Assembly: GCA_013298865.1 (NCBI GenBank)
Contig: JAAFJL010000021.1
Coordinates: 1 to 44,522, forward strand
Direction of reading: 5' to 3'
Source: Cytophagales bacterium
GTDB taxonomy: Bacteria > Bacteroidota > Bacteroidia > Cytophagales > Spirosomataceae
DNA: 44,522 nucleotides
Position numbers and translations under genes: made by a program. This document shows positions 33,603 to 42,212 of the stretch, piece by piece. The notes below the pieces were generated by a model. The model had not been told where the DNA came from. It did no database searches and saw only the letters and a list, made by a program, of their open reading frames with translations. Numbering within the stretch: the stretch's first letter is position 1; each line of letters begins with the position of its first letter.

Positions 33603-33713
33603 ATGAATGAAGAAAAATATTTCCAAGAGATGAATAATAATTTCACTACTTCGGTCGTTGAAGTCTTCGTTGCTACCAAGACTATACCCATCCAACCAAA
33701 AACTGCAATTTAG
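33603..33713 (+). CDS. Possible 36-residue peptide upstream of the sigma factor gene
   Basis: The frame begins MNEEKYFQEMNNNFTTSVVE and ends IPIQPKTAI before a TAG. It directly follows a good -7 box. No family is recognised. The rest of the gap 33407-33843 holds the divergent promoters and AT-rich sequence without further signals. It could be a small regulator, a leader peptide for the sigma gene, or chance. Confidence 0.35.
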   Translation: MNEEKYFQEMNNNFTTSVVEVFVATKTIPIQPKTAI

Positions 33714-33843
33714 CAACCAATTTCTCCCTTGCTGAAAGTCCATTTCTATCAACTATGTCAAACAAAAAAAGTTAAAAGGAAGCCGCTATTGATATGATTT
33801 TATCCAAAAACATCTCAACAAACTTTTTTAAATTTTTATTATT

Positions 33844-34458
33844 ATGACAATGATCACAGGAAACTTTGTAATTGAAAATGTACCAACTTCAACAGATTCA
33901 TTTGACCCAAAAAAGAATTTTGGATTGAATGAAGAAAACTTCAAAATTTTACTCAAAGAATTACAGGAAGGAAAGGAAAATTTGTTTGAAAAAATCTTTA
34001 AAAATCATTTCAAAGAATGTAAGAGGTTCTTGATTTTTAAATTGGGGGCATCCCATGATGATGCCCATGATACGACAATGGACACAATGATTCGTTTTAG
34101 AGAAATGTTAATTGCTAAAAAACTTTACTACGGAAATCTCTATTTTTCTTTTACTCAAATGGCGAGTCAGGCGTATTTGAAGAGTACAAAAATCCAAGAT
34201 AATCATGAAGAATTAGGAGATATTAATCTGCCCACTGAAACTTACGAGGATTTATCGCCTGTTGCCGAGAAAGCACTTTGTGGATGTGATGAAAATTGCC
34301 AGAAAATTGTTAGATTTTATGTTTATGAAGGGCTAAAGCATGAACAAATTGCTCGAATTATGGGGAAAACTGTTGCCGCAATTAGGCAGGATTATTCTCG
34401 TTGTTTGAAAAAAATCAGAGAAAGATTCTTCAAATTATACCATATTGAAGATTTGTAA
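33844..34458 (+). CDS. Second ECF-type sigma factor
   Basis: The 204-residue protein has a weakly conserved region 2 (about 45-100, IFKNHFKECKRFLIFKLGAS, HDDAHDTTMDTMIRFREML) and a clear region 4 helix-turn-helix (about 150-198, IVRFYVYEGLKHEQIARIMG, AAIRQDYSRCLKKIRERF). The linker between them contains the triple cysteine CGCDENC (near 143-149), unusual for an ECF factor and potentially metal- or redox-sensing. There is no adjacent anti-sigma gene; the neighbours are a lipoprotein (divergent) and tcdA (convergent). Confidence 0.85.
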   Translation: MTMITGNFVIENVPTSTDSFDPKKNFGLNEENFKILLKELQEGKENLFEKIFKNHFKECKRFLIFKLGASHDDAHDTTMDTMIRFREMLIAKKLYYGNLYFSFTQMASQAYLKSTKIQDNHEELGDINLPTETYEDLSPVAEKALCGCDENCQKIVRFYVYEGLKHEQIARIMGKTVAAIRQDYSRCLKKIRERFFKLYHIEDL

Positions 34459-34472
34459 AACAAAAAAGTTGT

Positions 34473-34538
34473 TCAAAGTATCAAAGGGACACAAAAGGAG
34501 AAAGTTCATCTTCTTTTGTGTCCCTTTGGTACTTTTGA
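34473..34538. terminator. Long hairpin between convergent sigma and tcdA genes
   Basis: TCAAAGTATCAAAGGGACAC plus ACAAAAG on the left pairs with CTTTTGTGTCCCTTTGGTAC plus TTTTGA on the right, about 25 bp with one bulge and one wobble, and a 15-nt loop. It probably ends both transcripts, although the arms are longer than usual for a terminator. Confidence 0.8.
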
Positions 34539-34553
34539 AATTGAAACAATAAG

Positions 34554-35351
34554 TTACAATTTCCCCTTTTTCTTCTGACTTTCCTCCCTCTTTACCAAAG
34601 CTTTTAATTTCTTTTCCATTTCTATCGGATAACCCAATAAATCCCGAATCACGACCGATGCACATACGCCACCAAAAGCTGCTGGTAAGTACGAAATTGT
34701 TCCGTAAGCTGATTTTTTAAAGTTTGTCCCATCTGTCAACATCAAAGATTCGTCGATGACTTTTTCAGTAGAATAAACTGCTTTGATACCTGCATAAATT
34801 CCTTCTTTGCGTAATCTTTTCCGAACGACTGATGCCAAATAGCATTCACGTGTATTGAACAAATCTGCCGTTTTTAGTTTCGTTGGGTCAACTTTTCCAC
34901 CTGCCCCCATTGAACTGACAATTCGTAAACCTTTTTTATATGCAGTAATTAGTAGCGTCAATTTAGGCGTAATAGAATCAATGCAATCCATCACATAATC
35001 ATATTTTGTTCCACTCAAAATTGCCTCTGCTGCCTCTGGGCTTAGAAATTCCCTGATACTTGTCAATTTCAAATCAGGATTTATTGCCAATAATCTTGCC
35101 TCCATAATGTCAGCTTTGGGCTGTCCATGATTGGTAGAAAGTGCTGGTAACTGGCGGTTTCTGTTGGAAGGATCTACAACATCACCATCAACGATAGTCA
35201 TTGTTCCTACTCCTGAGCGTGCAATAAATTCTGCTGCAAAAGAGCCAACGCCACCCAAGCCAACAACCAATACATGAGCATTTTGTAATTTTTGAATTCC
35301 TTCTTCTCCAATAAGAAGTTTTGTTCTACCAAGCCAAGCTAAATCTGACAT
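34554..35351 (-). CDS. tcdA: tRNA threonylcarbamoyladenosine dehydratase (ThiF/E1 family)
   Basis: The 265-residue protein resembles TcdA (CsdL), which uses ATP to cyclise t6A37 in tRNAs. The N-terminal Rossmann ATP-binding motif is VVGLGGVGSFAAEFIARSGV (about 29-48), followed by IVDGDVVDPSNRNRQLPA (about 53-70), the E1-like nucleotide site. DCIDSITPKLTLL and SSMGAGGKVDPTK follow. The basic C-terminus (REESQKKKGK) fits RNA binding. Confidence 0.93.
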   Translation of the reverse strand: MSDLAWLGRTKLLIGEEGIQKLQNAHVLVVGLGGVGSFAAEFIARSGVGTMTIVDGDVVDPSNRNRQLPALSTNHGQPKADIMEARLLAINPDLKLTSIREFLSPEAAEAILSGTKYDYVMDCIDSITPKLTLLITAYKKGLRIVSSMGAGGKVDPTKLKTADLFNTRECYLASVVRKRLRKEGIYAGIKAVYSTEKVIDESLMLTDGTNFKKSAYGTISYLPAAFGGVCASVVIRDLLGYPIEMEKKLKALVKREESQKKKGKL

Positions 35352-35557
35352 TGAAATTGATGAGTTTTGTATAGCTTTGAGCGATGAGCTTTGAGCTTTT
35401 GTTCGAGAAAAATTTCTGCAAAAATAAATAGTGTTGCTGGTTTCTCAAACCCTTATGAGGATAGAACGTCAAACAGTAGGTATTTTTAGAGTTTTTCACG
35501 AACTTTGATTAAATCCTTACCATAAATACATTGGCTCTTCGAGAGTCAGGCTAAGTC

Positions 35558-38077
35558 ATGGCTAAAAATATTCCACGAAACCCCGAAGTACGCAAAGAAC
35601 GCCAGGCTTCTTCACGTCAATTAAATTTTGATTTTGCTAAATTATCAAGCTCAGAACGACTACGTTTTGTTTTGGGTGGACTATTTATCTTGATTTCAAT
35701 TTTCCTTTTCTTTTCATTTCTTTCACACATTTTTACTGGAAAAGCCGACCAAAGCGAAATCTTGACCGATGCCGCCATTGAAGAAGCTGGTAAAAAAACC
35801 AAGAACTTTTTAGGTGTTTTTGGGGCAAAAGTCTCCGATTTATTCATGCTTAGGTTATTTGGTTGGTCATCTTTTCTGCTTGTACCTGTGTCATTTGTGG
35901 CAGGTTATAAATTACTTTTCAAAAAAGAATTGCTTCCTTTAAATGATATTACTTGGCAAGCTGTTTTTTATCTTTTTTGGTTGAGTTCATTCTTTGGTTT
36001 TTTCGTATTGATGTTTAACACTGCCGACTCCATGAGTAGTTTTTGTGGTGGAATCGGCTATTTTATTAATGATTATCTCTACCAAAGAGTTGGCTGGTTT
36101 TCGATTTTTATTATCCTTTTTGCTCTGGGAATTTTTGTGGTTTATTTCTATGGAATCAACTCAATAGATGCTCTTTTAGAAAGATTAAATTGGGGTAATC
36201 CTGACCAATATGAAGAGGAACTTGAAACTGAAAATATGTCGAGAGTCCGTGAAGATTTGGCAAATGTTAGTGCTAATTTCAAACCAAAACCTTCGACAAC
36301 GTCAATGAACGAAGATGATGACGATTTGATTTTAGATGATATTAAAATTGATTACGAAGATAATCCCGACGAAGCTAATATTCGTCCAATATTGCCCCCT
36401 GTGATTAGTACGCCTACAATTTCGTCAAAAAATAATGACAAAAAAGAAGTTTCTTTGATTATTGAAAATGTAGATGATGTTCCAGAAAGTATTGAAGATG
36501 AGGAAGAAGAAGAGCTTGTTCTGAGTGAAAATGATAGTGTCAATGAAGAGCTTCTCAAGAAATTTGGATTGTACGACCCAACCCTTGATTTACCCCACTA
36601 TCGTTTTCCATCTTTGGATATGCTCAAGGATTATGATACGGGAAAAGCCAGTGTTTCACAAGATGAATTGAAAGCCAATTCGGATAAAATTGTAGAAACT
36701 TTGGGGAATTATGGTATTGGCATTGCTTCAATAAAAGCCACAATTGGACCTACGGTTACACTGTACGAAATTATCCCAGAAGCAGGTGTTAGGATTTCAA
36801 AAATCAAAAACTTAGAAGATGACATTGCCCTTTCATTGGCAGCTTTGGGAATTCGTATCATTGCTCCGATTCCAGGAAAAGGTACGATTGGTATTGAAGT
36901 GCCGAACAAAAACCGTGAGATGGTTCCTGTAAAAATGGTGATTGGTTCTGAAAAATTCCAGAAATCAACGGCAGATTTACCGATTGTTTTAGGAAAAACT
37001 ATTTCCAACGAAATCTTCATGACAGACTTGGCTAAAATGCCTCACTTGCTCATGGCAGGAGCAACTGGACAAGGAAAATCAGTTGGTCTGAATATGATTT
37101 TGACTTCATTATTATACAAAAAGCACCCGTCTCAGTTAAAATTTGTATTGGTTGACCCCAAGAAAGTGGAACTAACACTTTTCAATAAAATTGAAAGGCA
37201 CTTTTTAGCCATGCTTCCAAATTCAGCAGAAGCAATTATTACAGATACCAAAAAAGTAGTGCATACCTTGAACTCGCTTTGTATGGAAATGGATAACCGC
37301 TATAATCTACTGAAAGAAGCAGGTTGTAGAAATTTGAAAGAATACAATGTGAAATTTATAAATCGTAGATTAAATCCAGATAAAGGACACTACTTTATGC
37401 CGTATATCGTTTTAGTGGTAGATGAGTTGGCAGATTTAATGATGACCGCAGGCAAGGAAGTTGAACAACCTATTGCACGTTTGGCTCAGTTGGCTCGTGC
37501 CATCGGAATCCACTTGGTAATTGCCACTCAGCGACCATCCGTGAACGTAATTACAGGTACAATTAAGGCAAACTTTCCTGCACGACTTTCGTTTAAGGTA
37601 ACTTCTAAAATTGACTCAAGAACGATTTTAGATACTGGCGGAGCAGAACAATTGGTAGGTATGGGAGATATGTTGCTTTCGACGGGTTCAGAAATTATTC
37701 GTTTGCAATGTGCTTTTGTTGATACACCCGAAGTTGAAGATGTTTGTGAATTTATTGGTAGTCAGCAAGGGTATGATTCTGCCTATATGTTACCAGAATT
37801 TGAGGGTGATGGCGAGGGTGGAAACGAGAAAAATGAGTTTGACCCAAGCAATCGTGACCCATTTTTTGATGATGCCGCAAGACTAATTGTAACGCATCAA
37901 CAAGGCTCTACCTCACTGATACAGAGACGATTAAAGCTCGGCTATAACCGTGCAGGAAGGTTGATTGACCAATTAGAAGCCGCAGGCATTGTTGGCTCAT
38001 TTGAAGGCTCAAAAGCACGAGAAGTTTTGGTAAAAGATATTGATGTTTTAGAACAAAGATTGAAAGATTTAAGTTAA
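35558..38077 (+). CDS. ftsK: DNA translocase FtsK
   Basis: The 839-residue protein has four N-terminal membrane helices (about 35-58, 95-118, 135-160, 178-202), an acidic linker (about 220-330, with a DEEEEE stretch), and the FtsK/SpoIIIE motor. Walker A is MAGATGQGKSVGLNM (near 505-519), Walker B is LVVDELADLM (near 620-629), and ATQRPSVNVITGTIKANFP is the conserved sensor region. The C-terminal winged-helix gamma domain (about 775-839, STSLIQRRLKLGYNRAGRL) reads polar DNA motifs. It moves chromosome termini through the division septum. The length is typical for Bacteroidota. Confidence 0.97.
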   Translation: MAKNIPRNPEVRKERQASSRQLNFDFAKLSSSERLRFVLGGLFILISIFLFFSFLSHIFTGKADQSEILTDAAIEEAGKKTKNFLGVFGAKVSDLFMLRLFGWSSFLLVPVSFVAGYKLLFKKELLPLNDITWQAVFYLFWLSSFFGFFVLMFNTADSMSSFCGGIGYFINDYLYQRVGWFSIFIILFALGIFVVYFYGINSIDALLERLNWGNPDQYEEELETENMSRVREDLANVSANFKPKPSTTSMNEDDDDLILDDIKIDYEDNPDEANIRPILPPVISTPTISSKNNDKKEVSLIIENVDDVPESIEDEEEEELVLSENDSVNEELLKKFGLYDPTLDLPHYRFPSLDMLKDYDTGKASVSQDELKANSDKIVETLGNYGIGIASIKATIGPTVTLYEIIPEAGVRISKIKNLEDDIALSLAALGIRIIAPIPGKGTIGIEVPNKNREMVPVKMVIGSEKFQKSTADLPIVLGKTISNEIFMTDLAKMPHLLMAGATGQGKSVGLNMILTSLLYKKHPSQLKFVLVDPKKVELTLFNKIERHFLAMLPNSAEAIITDTKKVVHTLNSLCMEMDNRYNLLKEAGCRNLKEYNVKFINRRLNPDKGHYFMPYIVLVVDELADLMMTAGKEVEQPIARLAQLARAIGIHLVIATQRPSVNVITGTIKANFPARLSFKVTSKIDSRTILDTGGAEQLVGMGDMLLSTGSEIIRLQCAFVDTPEVEDVCEFIGSQQGYDSAYMLPEFEGDGEGGNEKNEFDPSNRDPFFDDAARLIVTHQQGSTSLIQRRLKLGYNRAGRLIDQLEAAGIVGSFEGSKAREVLVKDIDVLEQRLKDLS

Positions 38078-38085
38078 TAACGTTA

Positions 38086-38104
38086 AAGCTGTTTAAACTT
38101 TTCT
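38086..38104 (+). repeat. Half-copy of the palindromic element
   Basis: AAGCTGTTTAAACTTTTCT matches the element's 19-bp end with one extra T, 8 nt after the ftsK stop and 90 nt before the lolA start. The matching opposite end is absent. Confidence 0.6.
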
Positions 38105-38158
38105 GCCGAAAATTTGTCTAAAAAATAACATTTTCAAACTTTCGATTTACGAAACCCG

Positions 38159-38166
38159 TATCTTTG
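38159..38166 (+). promoter_or_regulatory. lolA promoter -7 box
   Basis: TATCTTTG matches the consensus fully, identical to the rpsT -7 box, 28 nt before the ATG. The -33 region is weak (CTTTC). Confidence 0.6.
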
Positions 38167-38194
38167 TACGATTAAAAATATAACCATAAATTCA

Positions 38195-38827
38195 ATGAAA
38201 AAGTCGAGTATCATTTTCATATTTTGCTTGTTAGTTAGCATTAAAGGTAGTTTTGCCCAAGATACCAAGGCAAGTGCTATCATAGATGCTATGCAAAAGA
38301 AATACAAATCAATGACAGCATTTAGTGCTTCATTTGTCTATAATTCTGATGGTGTTGGTGCAAATTTCACGGGTGACATTACCGTGAAAGGCTCAAAATA
38401 TCGTTTAAAAACTTCTGGTCAGGAAATTTATAATAATGGGAAAGACATTGCTCGTTATACCAAAGAGACTAACGAAGTAAATATTTCTGATTATGAACCA
38501 AGTGAAAGCGATTTGAATCCTGCCAAAGTTTATACTTTTGATAAAAAAGGCTACCGTTACGTATTTATTCAGGAAGTAAACGAAGGTGGACAAACTTATG
38601 AAGTAATAGAGCTTTCGCCAGAGAAAAAAGGTACACAAGTAGCTAAGGTGAAAATCAAACTAAACAAAAAAGATAAATCGGTAAAAAGTTGGGTAATTAC
38701 TGATAAGAACGGAAAACGTCAGACATTTAAAGTAAATAAATTTACGCCAAATGTAAAAGTAGAAGATACTTATTTTGCATTCGACAAAACAAAATATCCT
38801 GGTGTAGAAGTAAATGATTTGAGGTAG
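38195..38827 (+). CDS. LolA-like outer membrane lipoprotein carrier
   Basis: The 210-residue periplasmic protein has a signal peptide (MKKSSIIFIFCLLVSIKGSF, cleavage after FAQ). The mature part has the LolA half-barrel pattern: AIIDAMQKKYKSMTAFSASF, then GDITVKGSKYRLKTSGQEIYN, then YEVIELSPEKKG and KVKIKLNKKD. LolA shuttles lipoproteins from LolCDE to the outer membrane. In Bacteroidota it often lies after ftsK, as here, and that context supports the call. Confidence 0.9.
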   Translation: MKKSSIIFIFCLLVSIKGSFAQDTKASAIIDAMQKKYKSMTAFSASFVYNSDGVGANFTGDITVKGSKYRLKTSGQEIYNNGKDIARYTKETNEVNISDYEPSESDLNPAKVYTFDKKGYRYVFIQEVNEGGQTYEVIELSPEKKGTQVAKVKIKLNKKDKSVKSWVITDKNGKRQTFKVNKFTPNVKVEDTYFAFDKTKYPGVEVNDLR

Positions 38828-38845
38828 TTTGCTCAAATGCCAATT

Positions 38846-38890
38846 CATCAAAAAAGCCTCTCAGTGCAATATTGAGAGGCTTTTTTGATG
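38846..38890. terminator. Bidirectional terminator after lolA
   Basis: CATCAAAAAAGCCTCTCA (38846-38863) is exactly complementary to 38873-38890 with a 9-nt loop. It also serves the minus-strand gene ending at 38900. Confidence 0.95.
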
Positions 38891-38899
38891 TAAAGTGTT

Positions 38900-39136
38900 T
38901 CAAGAAATCGGAATACCCGCTTCAATCATCATTTGTTTAGCTGTATTTATCTGTTCTCTAAACTTCAAATGCTGTTTTCTTAAATATTCATTTGATACTT
39001 CTTTAAACTCTTGTTGTTCAGTTTTTGAAAGAGCATCGTAATATTCAAATTTTTCCTTTTTCACAAAACTTCGTGAAAGTCCGTCTGATGCTTCGTTCAG
39101 TTTACGGAAATATTCGTCAAAATTGAAAGCTATCAT
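38900..39136 (-). CDS. Small helical protein of unknown function (78 aa)
   Basis: The protein starts MIAFNFDEYFRKLNEASDGL and is charged and mostly helical (KKEKFEYYDALSKTEQQEFK), without cysteines or a signal. It follows the 58-residue gene by 18 nt on the same strand, so the two are probably translated from one message. No family is recognised. Confidence 0.7.
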   Translation of the reverse strand: MIAFNFDEYFRKLNEASDGLSRSFVKKEKFEYYDALSKTEQQEFKEVSNEYLRKQHLKFREQINTAKQMMIEAGIPIS

Positions 39137-39154
39137 ATTAGTTTTTTTAAATTA

Positions 39155-39331
39155 TTATTCACCACTCTTTAAAGACTTCATTGTATCGCTTTTGAGTTTT
39201 AATATCTCATTGTAATCATCTAAAAGTTTATCAATTTGCTCTACTGACAGACTGTTTTCAACAGCAAAATCAAGTGATTCTTCAATATTCCTTTTGGCTT
39301 CATCTATAAATTTTAAAATAGCAGTTTTCAT
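39155..39331 (-). CDS. Small helical protein of unknown function (58 aa)
   Basis: From the ATG at 39331 it reads MKTAILKFIDEAKRNIEESL, then a region rich in Asp, Leu and Lys. A GTG two codons upstream is an alternative start. It is probably a helical hairpin. It begins 28 nt after the alaS stop, and with the 78-residue gene forms a two-gene tail to alaS. A toxin-antitoxin or partner-protein pair is a possibility without direct evidence. Confidence 0.65.
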   Translation of the reverse strand: MKTAILKFIDEAKRNIEESLDFAVENSLSVEQIDKLLDDYNEILKLKSDTMKSLKSGE

Positions 39332-39359
39332 ATTCACTAAATTAATTTATTTTTATTAA

Positions 39360-42014
39360 TTATCCAACAAAACTTTTCCCCTTTTCAACTGCATTTCTCA
39401 ATCCAGAAACATCATTTCCTCCTGCCGTGGCAAAGAATGGCTGACCACCTCCGCCACCTTTAATTTCTTTGGCAATTTCTTTGATAATTTGCCCTGCGTT
39501 TAGGTTTTTGGATGCAATTAAATTCTCGGCAATCATTACCGCTAATTGTGGTTTACCGTTTACTTCTGCTCCCAAAACGCAATATAAATCGCCAATTTTT
39601 GCTTTTAATTCATACGCTAATTGCTTCAAAGCATCAGCCGAAGGTACTTCTACAACTTCTGCAATCATGTTGATATCCCCTACTGAAATGATTTTAGCAT
39701 ACAGTCTTTCCTTAACTTCTTGGAGTTTTTCGTTCTCTAAAATTTCAATCTTTTTCGATAAAATATTACGTTCTTCTTGCAAGGCTTTCACTGCTTTTAC
39801 AAGGTCTGACTGCCCCTTGAAAAGTTCCTTAATTTCACTGATAATTGATAACTGTTCATTGATATTTGACATGGCTTTTTCACCAGTATATGCCTCTACA
39901 CGACGTACACCAGCAGAAACTGAACTTTCAGCTACGAATTTAAACATTCCGATTTCGCCCGTTGCAGGTACGTGTGTACCTCCACAAAGTTCAACCGAAA
40001 ACTTAGGGTCAAAAGTAATTACTCTAACAAAATCACCATATTTTTCGCCAAAAGTTGCCGTTGCACCCGATGCTACTGCCTCTTGAATTGGCACATTTCT
40101 TTTTTCATCTAACTTAATATTCTCACGAATTTTTTGATTAACAATCGTTTCAATTTGTGCTAATTCTTCATCCGTAACTTTCGAGAAATGAGCAAAGTCG
40201 AAACGGGTAACTTCTTCATTTTGATAAGAACCCTTCTGAGAAATATGAGAACCCAAAACCTGACGCATTGCCGACAACATCAAATGCGTAGCGGTATGAT
40301 TTTGCGTAATTCTTTGTCTTCTGGCTGTATCTATTTTGGCTGTTAGCTGTTGGCTATTGGCTGTTAGCTGATTGTACGCTTCTATAAATTTATCAAAACC
40401 TTTATCTGATGAAATATGAATAAATAAATCATTCTCTTTCTTTGTATCAGAAACTGTTAACTGATAACTGTCAACTGATAACTGACCTGAGTCTCCCACT
40501 TGTCCCCCCATCTCAGCATAGAAAGGAGTTTTATCCAAAACGATGTGATATTCCTCTCCAGTTTTAGTCTTTACCTTACGATATTTAATGATTTTTGATT
40601 GAGTTTCCGTTTCGTCGTAACCAACAAATTCAAAGTCAAAATCTTCATCCGACACAATTACCCAGTCAGTAGCTTCTTTGGCTGAATCCTTGCGAGAACG
40701 ATCTTTCTGAGCTTGTAGAGCCGTTTTAAAACCTTCCTCATCAATCGACAAGCCATTTTCACGAGCAATCAGAGCCGTTAAATCTGATGGGAAGCCGAAA
40801 GTATCTGAGAGTTCAAAAACTGTATTTCCATCAATTACGCCATTCTTTGAAGTTTGAGAAATAATATCGTCCAAACGTTTCAGACCCGTTTCCAAAGTTC
40901 TCAAAAAAGAATTTTCTTCTTCTAAAATCACCTTCTGAACAAAATCTTGTTGGGCTTTTAATTCTGGAAAAACACCATCGAATTGGTCAGCTAACATCGG
41001 AATGATGGTATTCATAAACGGTTCACGGAAGCCTAAATATGTGTATCCATAACGAACCGCACGACGAAGAATCCGTCTAATAACGTAACCAGCCTTGTTA
41101 TTGGAAGGTAATTGTCCATCGGCAATGGCAAAAGCAATCGCACGGATGTGGTCAGAAATTACTCTTAATGCGATGTCTGCCCACTTCTCCTGACCATAAA
41201 CTTTACCCGCTTTATCGCCAATAAATTTGATGGTATTAGAAAAAACGTCTGTGTCATAATTCGACTGTTTGCCTTGAATCGCCATACACAAACGTTCAAA
41301 ACCCATGCCTGTATCTACGTGTTTTGAAGGTAAAGGCACAAGCGAACCATCCGCCATACGCTCAAATTGCATGAAAACGTTATTCCAAATTTCAACCACT
41401 TGCGGGTGGTCATTATTTACTAAACTCTTGCCTGAAACTTTCTCAACTTCGTCTGCATTTCTTAAATCTATATGAATTTCTGAGCAAGGTCCGCAAGGTC
41501 CTGTATCACCCATTTCCCAGAAATTATCTTTTTTATTGCCGAGAATAATACGGTCTTCGCCCACCATTGATTTCCAAATATCCCATGCTTCTTGGTCGAA
41601 AGGAACTCCATCTTTTTCATCTCCTTGAAAAACGGATACGTAGATTCTATCTTTCGGTAGTTTATAAACTTCCGTCAAAAGCTCCCAAGACCACGCCAGA
41701 GCCTCTTTTTTGAAATAATCCCCAAAAGACCAGTTACCCAACATCTCGAACATGGTATGGTGGTAGGTGTCAAAACCTACGTCTTCCAAGTCGTTGTGTT
41801 TTCCAGAAACTCTCAAACATTTTTGCGTGTCAGCAATTCGTTTGGAAGGAGGTGTGCCATTTCCTAAGAAAAAATCTTTGAACTGTGCCATCCCAGAATT
41901 GTTAAACATTAAAGTTGGGTCGTTTTTTGCAACGAGAGGTGCAGAAGGTACAATTAAATGTCCTTTTGAAGCGAAAAAATCTAAAAATTGCTGACGTATT
42001 TGTCTGGAAGTCAT
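39360..42014 (-). CDS. alaS: Alanyl-tRNA synthetase
   Basis: The 884-residue enzyme charges tRNA-Ala. The N-terminal class II core starts MTSRQIRQQFLDFFASKGH, with DTQKCLRVSGKHNDLEDVG and the motif 3 region GMGFERLCM. The editing domain carries the zinc ligands NHTATHLM and ELCGGTHVPATGEIG. The C-terminal DHHA1-type domain has KGGGGGQPFFATAGG. Just before the editing domain two short stretches (GQLSVDSYQLTVS and AYNQLTANSQQLTAK) have the composition of translated intergenic repeats and replace the usual short beta-barrel sequence. Confidence 0.97.
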   Translation of the reverse strand: MTSRQIRQQFLDFFASKGHLIVPSAPLVAKNDPTLMFNNSGMAQFKDFFLGNGTPPSKRIADTQKCLRVSGKHNDLEDVGFDTYHHTMFEMLGNWSFGDYFKKEALAWSWELLTEVYKLPKDRIYVSVFQGDEKDGVPFDQEAWDIWKSMVGEDRIILGNKKDNFWEMGDTGPCGPCSEIHIDLRNADEVEKVSGKSLVNNDHPQVVEIWNNVFMQFERMADGSLVPLPSKHVDTGMGFERLCMAIQGKQSNYDTDVFSNTIKFIGDKAGKVYGQEKWADIALRVISDHIRAIAFAIADGQLPSNNKAGYVIRRILRRAVRYGYTYLGFREPFMNTIIPMLADQFDGVFPELKAQQDFVQKVILEEENSFLRTLETGLKRLDDIISQTSKNGVIDGNTVFELSDTFGFPSDLTALIARENGLSIDEEGFKTALQAQKDRSRKDSAKEATDWVIVSDEDFDFEFVGYDETETQSKIIKYRKVKTKTGEEYHIVLDKTPFYAEMGGQVGDSGQLSVDSYQLTVSDTKKENDLFIHISSDKGFDKFIEAYNQLTANSQQLTAKIDTARRQRITQNHTATHLMLSAMRQVLGSHISQKGSYQNEEVTRFDFAHFSKVTDEELAQIETIVNQKIRENIKLDEKRNVPIQEAVASGATATFGEKYGDFVRVITFDPKFSVELCGGTHVPATGEIGMFKFVAESSVSAGVRRVEAYTGEKAMSNINEQLSIISEIKELFKGQSDLVKAVKALQEERNILSKKIEILENEKLQEVKERLYAKIISVGDINMIAEVVEVPSADALKQLAYELKAKIGDLYCVLGAEVNGKPQLAVMIAENLIASKNLNAGQIIKEIAKEIKGGGGGQPFFATAGGNDVSGLRNAVEKGKSFVG
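40336..40374. repeat. TTGGCTGTTAGCTG-type word repeat inside alaS
   Basis: TTGGCTGTTAGCTGTTGGCT and further copies of the words occur in frame and encode about 13 residues (AYNQLTANSQQLTAK region). The same words make the intergenic palindrome at 21631-21712. Confidence 0.75.
40451..40487. repeat. AACTGATAACTGTCAACTGA-type word repeat inside alaS
   Basis: Three to four copies of the AACTGATAACTG word encode about 12 residues (GQLSVDSYQLTVS region). The words resemble the GTTAACAATTAACAG intergenic family at 6059-6095 and 42546-42641. Confidence 0.7.
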
Positions 42015-42020
42015 ATTACT

Positions 42021-42208
42021 AATTTGGAAATTATTGAATTTGAAAATTTGAAAATGTTGGTTTTGCTCGTTATTTCTTAAATTGGGGCAAATTTATTTTG
42101 AAATTTAATGACATACTACGGCACTACTCGTTTTTCAATTTGCAAATTTACATAAATTGGTGAAGTAAACCATTTCCAAATTTTCAAATTAACCAATTTC
42201 CAAATTAC
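42021..42208. repeat. AATTTGGAAATT word palindrome between alaS and the MerR gene
   Basis: AATTTGGAAATTATTGAATT and TGAAAATTTGAAAATG (42021-42056) face CATTTCCAAATTTTCAAATT and CCAATTTCCAAATTA (42170-42208). It occupies most of the divergent promoter region, leaving about 110 nt in the centre. Confidence 0.8.
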
Positions 42209-42212
42209 CCTA

